Below are positions 25,090 to 34,435 of a stretch of DNA of 57,908 nucleotides, one piece after another. Within the stretch, counting starts at the first letter, position 1. Each line of letters starts with the position of its first letter. The DNA is from Clostridiales bacterium (GTDB lineage Bacteria > Bacillota > Clostridia > Lachnospirales > Lachnospiraceae), in assembly GCA_022778745.1 (NCBI GenBank), contig JALFSR010000029.1, positions 1-57,908 of the forward strand, read 5' to 3'. A model generated the notes under the pieces. That model had not been told where the DNA came from. It did no database searches and worked only from the letters and a program-made list of their open reading frames with translations. The position numbers were made by a program, and so were the translations under genes.

Positions 25090-26688
25090 TTACCTGTCCC
25101 ATTTATCACAAAGAGCCTGTATCTGGTCTGCAAAATGTGCCAAATCTTTATTTGCGCCGCCTTCATTATTATGAATCACGGTAATTAAACGCTGACCTGC
25201 TGCAAGAAGACGTTCAAATACTGCATTCGCACGCTTTCTGCGATTTTTCTTTTCTACATGAACCTTGCTTCCTCTTTCAACGCAAGTATTTGTCAGTAAA
25301 TCATAGCTGTCACCGCTATATGGTGCTGTCGTATAAAATCCATACTCTGACTCCAGACATGACGCAAAACTGTCACATACTTGATCTTCTCCATGTACAA
25401 CAAACACTCGTTGTGGTTTTTTCTCCAAAGCTGTAATCCACTCAATTAATCCATCTTTATCGGCGTGACCGCTCACACCTTCTAATTTCTCAATTCTTGC
25501 TTTTATTTGTATTGTTTCACCAAATAATTTTATTTCTGAAATTCCATCCAAAATCGCACGACCAGGACTTCCGATTGCCTGATAACCGGCAAATAAAATT
25601 GTACATTCTTCTCTCCACAAATTATGCTTGAGATGATGACGAATTCGTCCCGCATCACACATACCCGATGCTGAAATAATTACCTTCGATTTTGTATCAA
25701 AATTAATTCCTTTTGATTCTTCACTTGTAACAGATAGACGCAGCCCTTTAAATCCAATTGGATTAATTCCTTCTTGAATTAATGTAAGCGCTTCTTCGTC
25801 AAAACATGCCTGATAGTTTCTATTAAAAATATTTGTCGCTTCTACTGCCAATGGGCTGTCAACCCATACTTCAAAATTTGGAAACTCTGGCAATCGATTT
25901 TCCTGTTTGATCTGGCGAATAAAATAAAGTATTTCCTGTGTTCTGCCTACCGCAAAACATGGAACAATTACATTTCCACCTTTTTGGAATGTATCACGAA
26001 TGATTTCCACAAGTTTTGTAATATAATCCCCAGTTTCTTTGTGACGGCGATCTCCATATGTGGACTCCATAATGACATAATCCGCATCACTCAAATATTG
26101 CGGATCCTTAATCAATGGCTGATTTTTATTTCCGATGTCGCCTGAAAATAAAAGCTTTTTCTCACCTTCTTCTTCCTGAACCCACACTTCAATACTTGCA
26201 GAACCAAGCAGATGACCAACATCTGTAAATCGAATCTGAATTCCCTCTGCGACAGAAATCATTGTATTGTATTCACATGCCACAAAATGACTTACCACAC
26301 TGATCGCATCATCCATCGTATAAAGCGGTTCTATCAGCTGTGCACCGCTTCTTTTTCCTTTTCGATTTTTCCATTCTGCTTCCATCTCTTGAATATGTGC
26401 ACTGTCACGCAGCATAATATCACATAGATCTGTCGTAGCTGCTGTTGCAAAAATGCTGCCTCGAAATCCTCGCTGATACAACAACGGCAATAACCCTGAA
26501 TGATCAATATGTGCATGTGTCAATAGTACATAATCCACTTCCGATTCTGGAACTGGAAGAGCCGCATTAGCATAAATATCTTGTCCTTGCTCCATTCCGT
26601 AATCGACCAAAATATTTTTTCCACACGCCTGAAGAAAATGACAGCTCCCAGTCACTTCATGGTCTGCCCCAATAAATGTCAGCTTCAT
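25090..26688 (-). CDS. MBL-fold/beta-CASP RNA-processing protein (CPSF/YsiC-like)
   Basis: 532 residues. The metallo-beta-lactamase domain carries HAHIDHSG (H58, H60, D62, H63). Further metal ligands lie in FTDVGHLLGSASIEV and LFSGDIGN. A beta-CASP insertion follows (VIMESTYGDR, IVPCFAVGRTQEILYF, VWVDSPLAVEAT), and the RNA-specificity motif VSGHADKDGLIEWI precedes VFVVHGE. The architecture matches ribonucleases related to CPSF73 rather than RNase J. The C-terminus has a basic stretch (KKNRRKRANAVFERLL). AAAGGGGC precedes the ATG. Confidence 0.9.
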   Translation of the reverse strand: MKLTFIGADHEVTGSCHFLQACGKNILVDYGMEQGQDIYANAALPVPESEVDYVLLTHAHIDHSGLLPLLYQRGFRGSIFATAATTDLCDIMLRDSAHIQEMEAEWKNRKGKRSGAQLIEPLYTMDDAISVVSHFVACEYNTMISVAEGIQIRFTDVGHLLGSASIEVWVQEEEGEKKLLFSGDIGNKNQPLIKDPQYLSDADYVIMESTYGDRRHKETGDYITKLVEIIRDTFQKGGNVIVPCFAVGRTQEILYFIRQIKQENRLPEFPNFEVWVDSPLAVEATNIFNRNYQACFDEEALTLIQEGINPIGFKGLRLSVTSEESKGINFDTKSKVIISASGMCDAGRIRHHLKHNLWREECTILFAGYQAIGSPGRAILDGISEIKLFGETIQIKARIEKLEGVSGHADKDGLIEWITALEKKPQRVFVVHGEDQVCDSFASCLESEYGFYTTAPYSGDSYDLLTNTCVERGSKVHVEKKNRRKRANAVFERLLAAGQRLITVIHNNEGGANKDLAHFADQIQALCDKWDR

Positions 26689-26757
26689 ATAATTGCCCCT
26701 TTCTATACTAGATTATTTATTCCATAAAAAATTAGAACAATTTCCTATAATATAATG

Positions 26758-26855
26758 AAAAAAGCCTCTTTTTGGCATCTCAAACAAACCATTGCATCTA
26801 CACCATTATAAATTTGCAATTTTTTCTGTTCTGCCAAAAAGAGGCTATTATTTTT
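26758..26855. terminator. Terminator of dapL (bidirectional)
   Basis: AAGCCTCTTTTTGGCA and TGCCAAAAAGAGGCT form a 15-bp stem with a 55-nt loop. The minus strand ends in TTTTTT, the plus strand in TATTATTTTT. Confidence 0.8.
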
Positions 26856-26867
26856 ACCAAGTAAATC

Positions 26868-28082
26868 TTACAGTCTTACAATACGTTCTACTGCTTCTAC
26901 TGTATTTTCATAATTACCAAACGCAGTCAGGCGGAAATAACCTTCTCCACTCGGACCAAATCCAGATCCTGGTGTTCCAACTACATTTGCTTTTTCTAAT
27001 AAATAGTCAAAGAATTCCCATGATGTCATCTGATTTGGAGTCTTTAACCAGATATATGGTGCATTTACACCACCGTATACTTCATATCCAGCATTCTTTA
27101 AGCCTTCCATGATTACTTTTGCATTATTCATGTAATAAGCAACTTGCTCCTTTAACTGAGCCTTTCCTGCTTCCGAATAAACAGCTTCTCCTGCACGCTG
27201 AATAATATAAGGTGCACCATTGTACTTTGTGCCGTGACGTCTTGCCCATAAAGAATGAAGCATCACACCATTACTCTTAATATCTTTTGGAATTACTGTA
27301 TATCCAAGACGAGTTCCTGTAAATCCAGCATTTTTAGAGAAACTCTTTAACTCAATCGCACATGTTCTTGCACCTTCACATTCATAAATAGTATGAGGTA
27401 CATTTTCTTCGGAAATATATGCTTCATATGCAGCATCGTAAATAATAATTGCACCGATTTTGTTTGCATAATCTATCCATGCCTGAAGCTGATCTTTTGT
27501 GATCATCGCTCCTGTTGGATTATTTGGGAAGCAAAGATAAATTAAATCTGGATCTTTCTCTGGAAATTCTGGTGCGAAGTTATTTTCTGCCGTACATGGC
27601 ATGTAGATCACATTACTCCAACACTCTGTAGCAGGATCATACGTACCAGTTCTTCCAGCCATAACATTACTATCTACATATACTGGATATACTGGGTCAC
27701 AAACTGCAATCTTATTATCTAAGCTAAAGATTTCCTGAATATTAGAAGAATCAGACTTTGCTCCGTCGCTGACAAAAATCTCGTCTGCTTGAATATCACA
27801 TCCTCTTGCAGCATAATCATTGTCTCGGATTGCAGTTCTTAAAAATTCATATCCAAGATCTGGTGCATATCCGTGGAATGTCTCCGCTTTTGCCATCTCA
27901 TCTACTGCATGATGCAATGTATCAATAATTGCAGGTGCTAATGGCTGTGTGACATCACCGATTCCAAGACGAATCACTTTCTTATCTGGATTTTCAACAG
28001 TAAATTGGTTTACTTTTTTTGCAATTGTTGAAAACAAATAACTGCCTGGCAGTTTTAAATAATTATCATTGATTTTAAACAT
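26868..28082 (-). CDS. dapL: LL-diaminopimelate aminotransferase
   Basis: PLP enzyme converting tetrahydrodipicolinate directly to LL-diaminopimelate, the short lysine/peptidoglycan route typical of Clostridia. 404 residues, close to the family size. The N-terminus (MFKINDNYLKLPGSYLFSTI) and RLGIGDVTQPL are diagnostic of DapL. VSDGAKSDSSNIQ, FPNNPTGA, IIYDAAYEAY and the PLP lysine in SFSKNAGFTGTRLGY follow. GAGAGGAGACAATT precedes the ATG. Monocistronic, with a strong terminator. Confidence 0.95.
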   Translation of the reverse strand: MFKINDNYLKLPGSYLFSTIAKKVNQFTVENPDKKVIRLGIGDVTQPLAPAIIDTLHHAVDEMAKAETFHGYAPDLGYEFLRTAIRDNDYAARGCDIQADEIFVSDGAKSDSSNIQEIFSLDNKIAVCDPVYPVYVDSNVMAGRTGTYDPATECWSNVIYMPCTAENNFAPEFPEKDPDLIYLCFPNNPTGAMITKDQLQAWIDYANKIGAIIIYDAAYEAYISEENVPHTIYECEGARTCAIELKSFSKNAGFTGTRLGYTVIPKDIKSNGVMLHSLWARRHGTKYNGAPYIIQRAGEAVYSEAGKAQLKEQVAYYMNNAKVIMEGLKNAGYEVYGGVNAPYIWLKTPNQMTSWEFFDYLLEKANVVGTPGSGFGPSGEGYFRLTAFGNYENTVEAVERIVRL

Positions 28083-28238
28083 AATTGTCTCCTCTCTAAA
28101 TATCGTTCCATATGATTCACGTTATGCTGCTACAATCGTTATCCATATACTCTGACATATAAATATTTCATTTTTCTATACTTTCCTGTCATAACGATAT
28201 TCTGTTTATATGTAAAGCGGATATTTCATCCGCTTTGC

Positions 28239-28310
28239 TGCTTTCTCATTTTTTGCGAGTCCCAAAATCATACATTTTCATGCAAGCATGACATTTTAAC
28301 CCTAGTATCG
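28239..28310 (-). repeat. Structured repeat family, copy D (5' half)
   Basis: Minus strand GATACTAGGGTTAAAATG, then CATGCTTGCATGAAAATG, then GGGACTCGCAAAAAATG AGAAAGCAGC, aligning with the first ~90 nt of the 52.2-kb copy. It begins about five nt after the DegV stop codon. The adjacent GCGGATATTTCATCCGC hairpin (28217-28233) is unique to this copy. Confidence 0.75.
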
Positions 28311-28315
28311 AGTTA

Positions 28316-29212
28316 TTATATTTGAGGTGGTTTCTGATCATAGTCAAGCTTCTTTGTACATGTAATTGCCAATGCACCTGGACCAATATGACATGCAACA
28401 CTCAATGACATATGATCAACTAAAATCTCCTGATCAGGAAATTCTGCCAATACTTCCTTCTTAAATTCTTCTGCTCCTACCAAATTTTGAGAGTGGATAA
28501 TGGCAAACCAACATGAGTTTCCGGACAAATCTCCTCCAAAACGATTCGCAATATCGTTCTTTACCGCATCCAGCATTATCGCTTTTGCCTGCTTTATCGT
28601 TCGTGCCTTTGCATAGGCATCTAATTTTTCTCCCTGAATCTGCAGAACTGGCTTTAATCGAAGAATCGTTCCAAGTGCTGCGGCAGCAGGAGTGATTCGT
28701 CCGCCTTTCTTTAAATACTTTAATGTATCTAATGTAATATAAATCGTTGAATCAAACCGTGTCTTTTCTAAAATATACTGAATCTGTGCTGCACTCCAGC
28801 CTCTCTCTGCAAGCTGAACCGCATCGATCGCAGATTGAGCCAATGTCGCAGAAATTCTTTGATTGTTCACTACAAATACCTTTCCTTCATATGGCTCATC
28901 GTTTGCAAGCATCATAGCAGTCTGACAGGAACTTGATAACCCACTTGACATCGGAATATGAACGATTTCTTCATATTGTTCCAATACCTGATCCCACATC
29001 TTCATTACTTCTTCTGGTGACGGCTGAGAAGTCATTATATCAGCTCCCTGTGCCTGAAGCTCATAAAACTGCTCCTGCGTTAATGTAACGCCATCTAAAT
29101 ATGTTTTATCATTAATATGAAACGGCATCGGCAATAAGAAAAAACCCAACTGTTCTGCTTTTTCCCTTGTGAAGCCGCAATTACTATCTGTAATTACTGC
29201 AACCTTTCTCAT
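28316..29212 (-). CDS. DegV-family fatty-acid-binding protein
   Basis: 298 residues with the two-domain DegV fold. VAVITDSNCGF at the N-terminus, TSQPSPEEVM and HIPMSSGLSSSCQTAMML form the lipid-binding site, and LDTLKYLKKGGRITPAAA and LRLKPVLQIQGEKL are the central signature. DegV/FakB proteins present fatty acids to a kinase for phospholipid synthesis. No FakA-like kinase is in the window. TAGGAGGTTTTC precedes the ATG. It stands alone, with a dispersed repeat copy directly after the stop. Confidence 0.9.
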   Translation of the reverse strand: MRKVAVITDSNCGFTREKAEQLGFFLLPMPFHINDKTYLDGVTLTQEQFYELQAQGADIMTSQPSPEEVMKMWDQVLEQYEEIVHIPMSSGLSSSCQTAMMLANDEPYEGKVFVVNNQRISATLAQSAIDAVQLAERGWSAAQIQYILEKTRFDSTIYITLDTLKYLKKGGRITPAAAALGTILRLKPVLQIQGEKLDAYAKARTIKQAKAIMLDAVKNDIANRFGGDLSGNSCWFAIIHSQNLVGAEEFKKEVLAEFPDQEILVDHMSLSVACHIGPGALAITCTKKLDYDQKPPQI

Positions 29213-29440
29213 GAAAACCTCCTACCACAACTCTTTTTCCATCGTATCGTATGAGTAAGCATCCATAACAAACACTCATACGTATAATCATTTTTATTTT
29301 ACCATATCAGCACAGAAAAATCAATTTATCAACTGAGAAAAGTTTTTTAAATTAGAATTCCAATACTTTTCATTATCTCCCAGACATATCTTTTTTTATC
29401 TGTTCATATCTTATAATAAATTTATCATCGGGAGTCCACC

Positions 29441-29899
29441 ATGAGTTCCAAAACAAAAATTTTTGTTTTTAAAATGCGGGAGGTTATCTATACTCTTATC
29501 TTTGCAGCTTTAGCAATTTTGCTAATTATTTTATTAATTTTCATGTTCCTGCCAGGAAAGGATACGAATACGGCAAAAGAAACAGGAACCTACATACCTG
29601 GTGTTTATACTGCTTCTATCACATTAAATAACCAAGCACTCGATGTTGAGGTATCGGTAGATGCCAATCACATTAATGCTATAAACTTTGTCAATTTAAA
29701 TGAATCAATCGCCACAATGTATCCGCTTATGGAAACGGTTATGAATAATATTCAAACGCAGGTACTGCAAAAACAATCAACAACTTCCATTACATATGAA
29801 AACGACACCCAGTATACATCAATGGTATTACTGGATGCCGTTGAACGAGCATTAAATAAAGCGCGTGCAGTACAAGATTTGGATTCATCTGAACCATAA
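29441..29899 (+). CDS. Single-pass membrane protein, FMN-binding-domain-like
   Basis: 152 residues. A cytoplasmic basic N-terminus is followed by a strong membrane helix (about 15-37) and an extracellular domain. The pattern TGTYIPGVYTASITLNN, VEVSVDANHINAINFV and YTSMVLLDAVERALNKA follows the layout of FMN_bind (RnfG/NqrC-type) domains. The usual SGAT flavin-attachment sequence is replaced by ENDTQYTS, so covalent flavin binding is uncertain. GGGAGTCCACC precedes the ATG. It is flanked by oppositely oriented genes and transcribed alone. Confidence 0.6.
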   Translation: MSSKTKIFVFKMREVIYTLIFAALAILLIILLIFMFLPGKDTNTAKETGTYIPGVYTASITLNNQALDVEVSVDANHINAINFVNLNESIATMYPLMETVMNNIQTQVLQKQSTTSITYENDTQYTSMVLLDAVERALNKARAVQDLDSSEP

Positions 29900-29968
29900 C
29901 ACTGATTCATCCCGACTTCACAGCAAAATTTCTCTGTAATGTGAGATGCTTTACACTTTTGAATATCA

Positions 29969-31903
29969 TTATATCTGAATTTTTTCTAATTCTTCCATCC
30001 AAATTCGGCTGCTTGCATCACTTGGCATACGCAAATCTCCTCTTGGGGAAACAGCTGCCGAGCCGACTTTTGGACCGTCTGGCAAACAGGATCGTTTAAA
30101 CTGCTGCATAAAATAGCGGCGGTAAAATACTTTCATCCATTTTAAAATTGTTGCTTTGTCATAAACTCCTTCAAATGCTTTTGACGCCATATAGAAAATC
30201 TTTCCTGGCTCATATCCAAAACGCAGCACATAATATAAGACAAAATCATGCAGCTCATATGGTCCTACAATATCTTCTGTCTTCTGAGCGATCTTTCCAT
30301 CCTCTGGAGGCAGAAGTTCTGGGCTTACTGGAGTGTCAAGCACATCATACAATACATCACTAATTTCTTTATTCTCACATGTATCAGCATAATAATGAAC
30401 AAGATGACGGACAAGTGTTTTGGGAACGGATGCATTTACTCCATACATCGACATATGATCTCCATTGTATGTCGCCCATCCAAGTGCCAGTTCTGACATA
30501 TCTCCTGTACCAATTACAAGACCGCCATATTGATTTGCAATATCCATTAACACCTGTGTTCGTTCTCTTGCCTGGCAGTTTTCATATGTCACATCTTTGA
30601 CTTCTGGATCGTGAGAGATATCTGCAAAATGCTGTTTTACTGCATCTTTAATATCGACTTCGATTAAGGTTGCTCCAAGTTTTTTCGTAAGCTGACATGC
30701 ATTTGTATAAGTTCGGTCCGTTGTTCCAAAACATGGCATCGTCACAGCAATAATTCCTTCTCGCGGCAGAAAAAGTGCATCAAATGCTCTTGTCATAACA
30801 AGCAATGCCAATGTAGAATCAAGTCCTCCAGAAATTCCAACCACTGCTTTTTTGCTGTACGTATGCTCCAGACGTTTTTTCAGTCCCATGGACTGAATTG
30901 CAAAAATTTCCTCACATCGCTCAGCACGATGTTTTTGGTTACTCGGTACAAATGGAGCGGGATCAATGAAACGGCGAAGTTCTGTTTCCACAGGTTTCAA
31001 ATAAAATGGAATTACTTCGTATTCTGTCTGATGATTGCTCAAATCAAAACATTCCATTCTGCGGCGTTCGCTGCGCAGACGATCCAAATCAACATCTGCC
31101 GTTATCATCCCATGATTTAAACGCTTTGATTCCTGAAGTATCGTACCATTTTCACAGATCAAGTTATGACCGCTGAATACAAGGTCTTGTGTGGATTCTC
31201 CCTCTCCTGCACTTGTGTAAATATATGCACAGAGCAGTCTTGCGGACTGACCACTAATTAAATTACGGCGATATGTCGCCTTTCCTGTCGTCTCATCACT
31301 TGCCGAACAATTAATAATGACTGTAGCACCTGCCATTGCATGAGAAATACTTGGCGGATTTGGCATCCACACATCTTCACAGACTTCTGCTGCGATTTTT
31401 AGTCCTGGTATTGACGTACATTGGAATATAATATTCGTACCCATTGGAACGCTGCATTCTCTTCCATTTGCATCTTTAATCGTAACCCATACCGGAATTT
31501 CATTTCCCTCTGCAAAATGACGTTTTTCATAAAATTCGGAATAATTTGGAATAAAACGTTTTGGAATAAGACCAAGCAATGTACCGCGACAGATCATTGC
31601 AATTACGTTATATAAACGGTTGTCCCATTCCAATGGAAGCCCTACCGCAATCACAATATTTTTATCTGTACTAAAATCAATCAAATCAAAAAGTTGTTCT
31701 TTTGCTTTTTCCAATAATGAAGTCTGCAAAAACAAGTCACCACAAGTATATCCTGTAATACTTAATTCAGGAAATACAACGATTTTTGCCTGCTCCTCAA
31801 TTGCCAGCTCAACCCACTGCTTAATCTGCTTTGTATTATAAATCGGATCTGCAACTTGGATTTTAGGAGTCGCTGCTGCAACACGCATAAAATAATTGTT
31901 CAT
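29969..31903 (-). CDS. nadE: Glutamine-dependent NAD+ synthetase
   Basis: Last step of NAD biosynthesis: amidation of deamido-NAD with ammonia from glutamine. About 644 residues, the two-domain form. The N-terminal nitrilase domain has Glu in VVFPELSITGY, Lys in GLIPKRFIPNY and the nucleophile Cys in AAEVCEDVWMP. The synthetase domain has the ATP loop VVGISGGLDSTLAL and later GTGDMSELALGW. The start at 31903 follows AAGGGAGATTTTC; six extra codons upstream have no ribosome site. It lies 40 nt after the CCA-adding enzyme and is probably co-transcribed. Confidence 0.94.
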   Translation of the reverse strand: MNNYFMRVAAATPKIQVADPIYNTKQIKQWVELAIEEQAKIVVFPELSITGYTCGDLFLQTSLLEKAKEQLFDLIDFSTDKNIVIAVGLPLEWDNRLYNVIAMICRGTLLGLIPKRFIPNYSEFYEKRHFAEGNEIPVWVTIKDANGRECSVPMGTNIIFQCTSIPGLKIAAEVCEDVWMPNPPSISHAMAGATVIINCSASDETTGKATYRRNLISGQSARLLCAYIYTSAGEGESTQDLVFSGHNLICENGTILQESKRLNHGMITADVDLDRLRSERRRMECFDLSNHQTEYEVIPFYLKPVETELRRFIDPAPFVPSNQKHRAERCEEIFAIQSMGLKKRLEHTYSKKAVVGISGGLDSTLALLVMTRAFDALFLPREGIIAVTMPCFGTTDRTYTNACQLTKKLGATLIEVDIKDAVKQHFADISHDPEVKDVTYENCQARERTQVLMDIANQYGGLVIGTGDMSELALGWATYNGDHMSMYGVNASVPKTLVRHLVHYYADTCENKEISDVLYDVLDTPVSPELLPPEDGKIAQKTEDIVGPYELHDFVLYYVLRFGYEPGKIFYMASKAFEGVYDKATILKWMKVFYRRYFMQQFKRSCLPDGPKVGSAAVSPRGDLRMPSDASSRIWMEELEKIQI

Positions 31904-31943
31904 GAAAATCTCCCTTCTCAAATCATGTATTTTTTACAAAAGA

Positions 31944-33290
31944 TTATTCATCCTTTTTTCCATCCGTATTTGTCATAAATTTTTCTAATAAAATATCTTT
32001 TTGATTTTGTTCTGGATATTCTAACACATAATCCAGCATCGCATGTAATAATTCTCCCATCTGTTTTCCTGGACGAATTCCTGCCCGAATCAAATCCTGA
32101 CCATTAACAGCAAGCTGTTTTAATGTGATGCATTCATTATCTTTTATAATCTCTTTATATAAATTCCGTATCGCAATAATATCATCCAATCGTTCCTGCC
32201 GCTGATAACTTGACTTTGCCATCGTATCGGCCCGCATCACTTCTAATAAGTCTTCAAATAAATCTACACCAATTCGATTCATGCATCTGCGAATGATTTT
32301 TTTCTCTCTTCTTAAATGATAGGCATGATACATAACAAGGCGGCTTACTTGATCAATCGTATCATTATCAAACTTTAATCTGCGTAGCACTATCTTTGCA
32401 TAATTTGCACTGCTCTCTGCATGTCCATAAAAATGATCTTCCCCATTTTCATCTATTTTATGTGTCTCTAATTTTCCAAAATCATGGAGCAACGCTGCCC
32501 ATCGCAATGTTTTTGTCGGATAAATTTGCTCAAGCATCGCAATCGTATGATTTCCAACAGTATAACAATGATATGGATTATTTTGTGGAAGATTCATGAC
32601 TGCATCCAATTCTGGAAGAACAACGGCTGTCACACCTAACTCATAGGCTGTGCGAATCTGTTCTGGATGCTTGGACATTAACAATTTTGTCAATTCTACT
32701 TGAATACGTTCCTGACTCACTTTTGATAAATTTGGAGCAAGCTTTGTAATTGCAAATTTTGTATCATCTTCAATCTCAAATCCGAGCTGTGCTGCAAATC
32801 GCACGGCACGCAAAATACGAAGTGCATCTTCTGTAAATCGCTCGTTCGCATTTCCGACACAGCGGATTGCTCCTTGTTCCAAATCTTTTTGTCCGCCAAA
32901 CAAATCGACTAATCCCGTGCGAGGATTATATGCCATTGCATTGATTGTAAAGTCCCTTCGTTTTAAATCTTCTTCTAGTTTTGATGTAAACTCTACTGAA
33001 GCAGGATGACGGCCATCTTCATATATCCCATCAATCCGATACGTTGTCACTTCAAATCCTTCTTTTTCGAGCATAACTGTTACAGTTCCATGCTGAATTC
33101 CTGTGTCAATCGTACGTCGGAATATTTTTTTCACCTGAAATGGAGAAGCGGAGGTGGTAATATCCCAGTCCTCCGGCTCTCTTCTTAGCAGAGCATCCCG
33201 GACACAGCCGCCTACTACGTAGGCTTCGTGTCCTTCCTGCTCTAATTTCTCAATTATGTAAGCTGCTTTTTCTGGTATACAAATATTCAT
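31944..33290 (-). CDS. cca: CCA tRNA nucleotidyltransferase
   Basis: 448 residues; adds or repairs the 3' CCA of tRNA. The class II nucleotidyltransferase core is present: AYVVGGCVRDALL, the catalytic pair in EDWDITT, RRDFTINAMAY and the neck-domain ERFTEDALRILRAVRFAAQLGF. A C-terminal HD domain follows (ALLHDFGKLETHK, MYHAYHLRREKK), as in many Firmicute enzymes. GGAGGTGTTTA precedes the ATG. It sits between the zinc-ribbon protein (19 nt upstream) and nadE in a minus-strand run. Confidence 0.93.
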   Translation of the reverse strand: MNICIPEKAAYIIEKLEQEGHEAYVVGGCVRDALLRREPEDWDITTSASPFQVKKIFRRTIDTGIQHGTVTVMLEKEGFEVTTYRIDGIYEDGRHPASVEFTSKLEEDLKRRDFTINAMAYNPRTGLVDLFGGQKDLEQGAIRCVGNANERFTEDALRILRAVRFAAQLGFEIEDDTKFAITKLAPNLSKVSQERIQVELTKLLMSKHPEQIRTAYELGVTAVVLPELDAVMNLPQNNPYHCYTVGNHTIAMLEQIYPTKTLRWAALLHDFGKLETHKIDENGEDHFYGHAESSANYAKIVLRRLKFDNDTIDQVSRLVMYHAYHLRREKKIIRRCMNRIGVDLFEDLLEVMRADTMAKSSYQRQERLDDIIAIRNLYKEIIKDNECITLKQLAVNGQDLIRAGIRPGKQMGELLHAMLDYVLEYPEQNQKDILLEKFMTNTDGKKDE

Positions 33291-33309
33291 TAAACACCTC
33301 CATTGGCAG

Positions 33310-34347
33310 CTAGTTAATTGGTCTATGTTCTACGTTCCATCGAGTACAGAATGATTCTGCATAAGATCCTGGATTGCAATAAATTACAAACTTCGGACAA
33401 TAATTAAATGCACCTTCCCCAATTAATTTCACACTATCTGGAATAACAATTTCTGTCAAAGCACTACATCCATTAAATGCATCTACACCAATTGTAATTA
33501 CTCCATCTGGAACAACAATTTTACTTACTGCTACATTTCCCTGAAATGCACCATCTGCAATAAAACTAACTGGCACTCCATTTACTTGCTGAGGAATCGT
33601 CACAACTCCTCCCATACTCTTTGCATCTGTTAATGTCGCCGCACCATTTTGAATTTGATACGTCATGCCACCTTCTGATAAAACACCAGGATTTGCTGCC
33701 TGTGGTGTACTTTCTTGTGGTGTCTCAATATCCTCTGATGAGTTAATATCTTCTGATGAATTCATACTTTCAGATGCACTGATATCTTCTGATGATGAAA
33801 TATTATCTGTAATTGATTCTAGTACACTCTCTGATGCACGAATAGACTCACTTTCTGTTGTAACAGGGTTTGTATTATCTTTCTGACTTGTTGAATAGTT
33901 AGATGCTGAAGCAGATACCGTCACTTTGTTCGATGGATCTGTCTGCTTTTTGTCCCTACTAATCATATTAAATGCTACAACTAACATAATTACTAATACA
34001 ACTGCAAGACAGCCGATTAAAACAAATAAAACTGCTTTCTGTACTGACCCTGCTACAATATCTTCGTCATCCTCGTCATCCTCATCTGGTTCTGGAGAAT
34101 CTCCATCAAAATAGGATTCTGGTTCTTCATCAAAATGTTCTTCTACCGATTTTTTTCGACGTGATTTTTGCTTTGGAACGGGCTGTTCTTCTTGTTCTTC
34201 TTCTGAAAGATCCTCTACACCATTCCATACATCAACGGTATCAGCCCAAGAATAACTATCATCCATTGGAGTAACCAGATTTTCTCCGCAGACTTTACAG
34301 CTATGTGCATAGTTTTCATTTTGTGTTCCGCAATTTGGACACTTCAC
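33310..34347 (-). CDS. Zinc-ribbon, single-TM protein with Ser/Glu/Asp linker and BspA-type leucine-rich repeats
   Basis: 345 residues. Residues 1-21 form a zinc ribbon (C3, C6, C17, C20); then an acidic cytoplasmic linker with a basic patch (KSRRKKS) and an Asp/Glu run before a membrane helix at about 105-128. Outside the membrane comes a Ser/Thr-rich stretch in which SSED(I) is repeated, then BspA/LRR_5 repeats (SFIADGAFQGN, TIGVDAFNGCSALTEIVIP, LIGEGAFNYCPKF). Start codon GTG with GAGGAAGGAAAC upstream. The topology suggests a cytoplasm-to-surface link of unknown function. Upstream is proS with an 88-nt gap; downstream are cca and nadE. Confidence 0.82.
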   Translation of the reverse strand: MKCPNCGTQNENYAHSCKVCGENLVTPMDDSYSWADTVDVWNGVEDLSEEEQEEQPVPKQKSRRKKSVEEHFDEEPESYFDGDSPEPDEDDEDDEDIVAGSVQKAVLFVLIGCLAVVLVIMLVVAFNMISRDKKQTDPSNKVTVSASASNYSTSQKDNTNPVTTESESIRASESVLESITDNISSSEDISASESMNSSEDINSSEDIETPQESTPQAANPGVLSEGGMTYQIQNGAATLTDAKSMGGVVTIPQQVNGVPVSFIADGAFQGNVAVSKIVVPDGVITIGVDAFNGCSALTEIVIPDSVKLIGEGAFNYCPKFVIYCNPGSYAESFCTRWNVEHRPIN

Positions 34348-34435
34348 GTTTCCTTCCTCCTCAATATGAATTAAAGCTCACTTAGTAACGATTTCTTCCC
34401 CTCTTCTCTTTATCTGCATTATTCTCAATCGTTAA

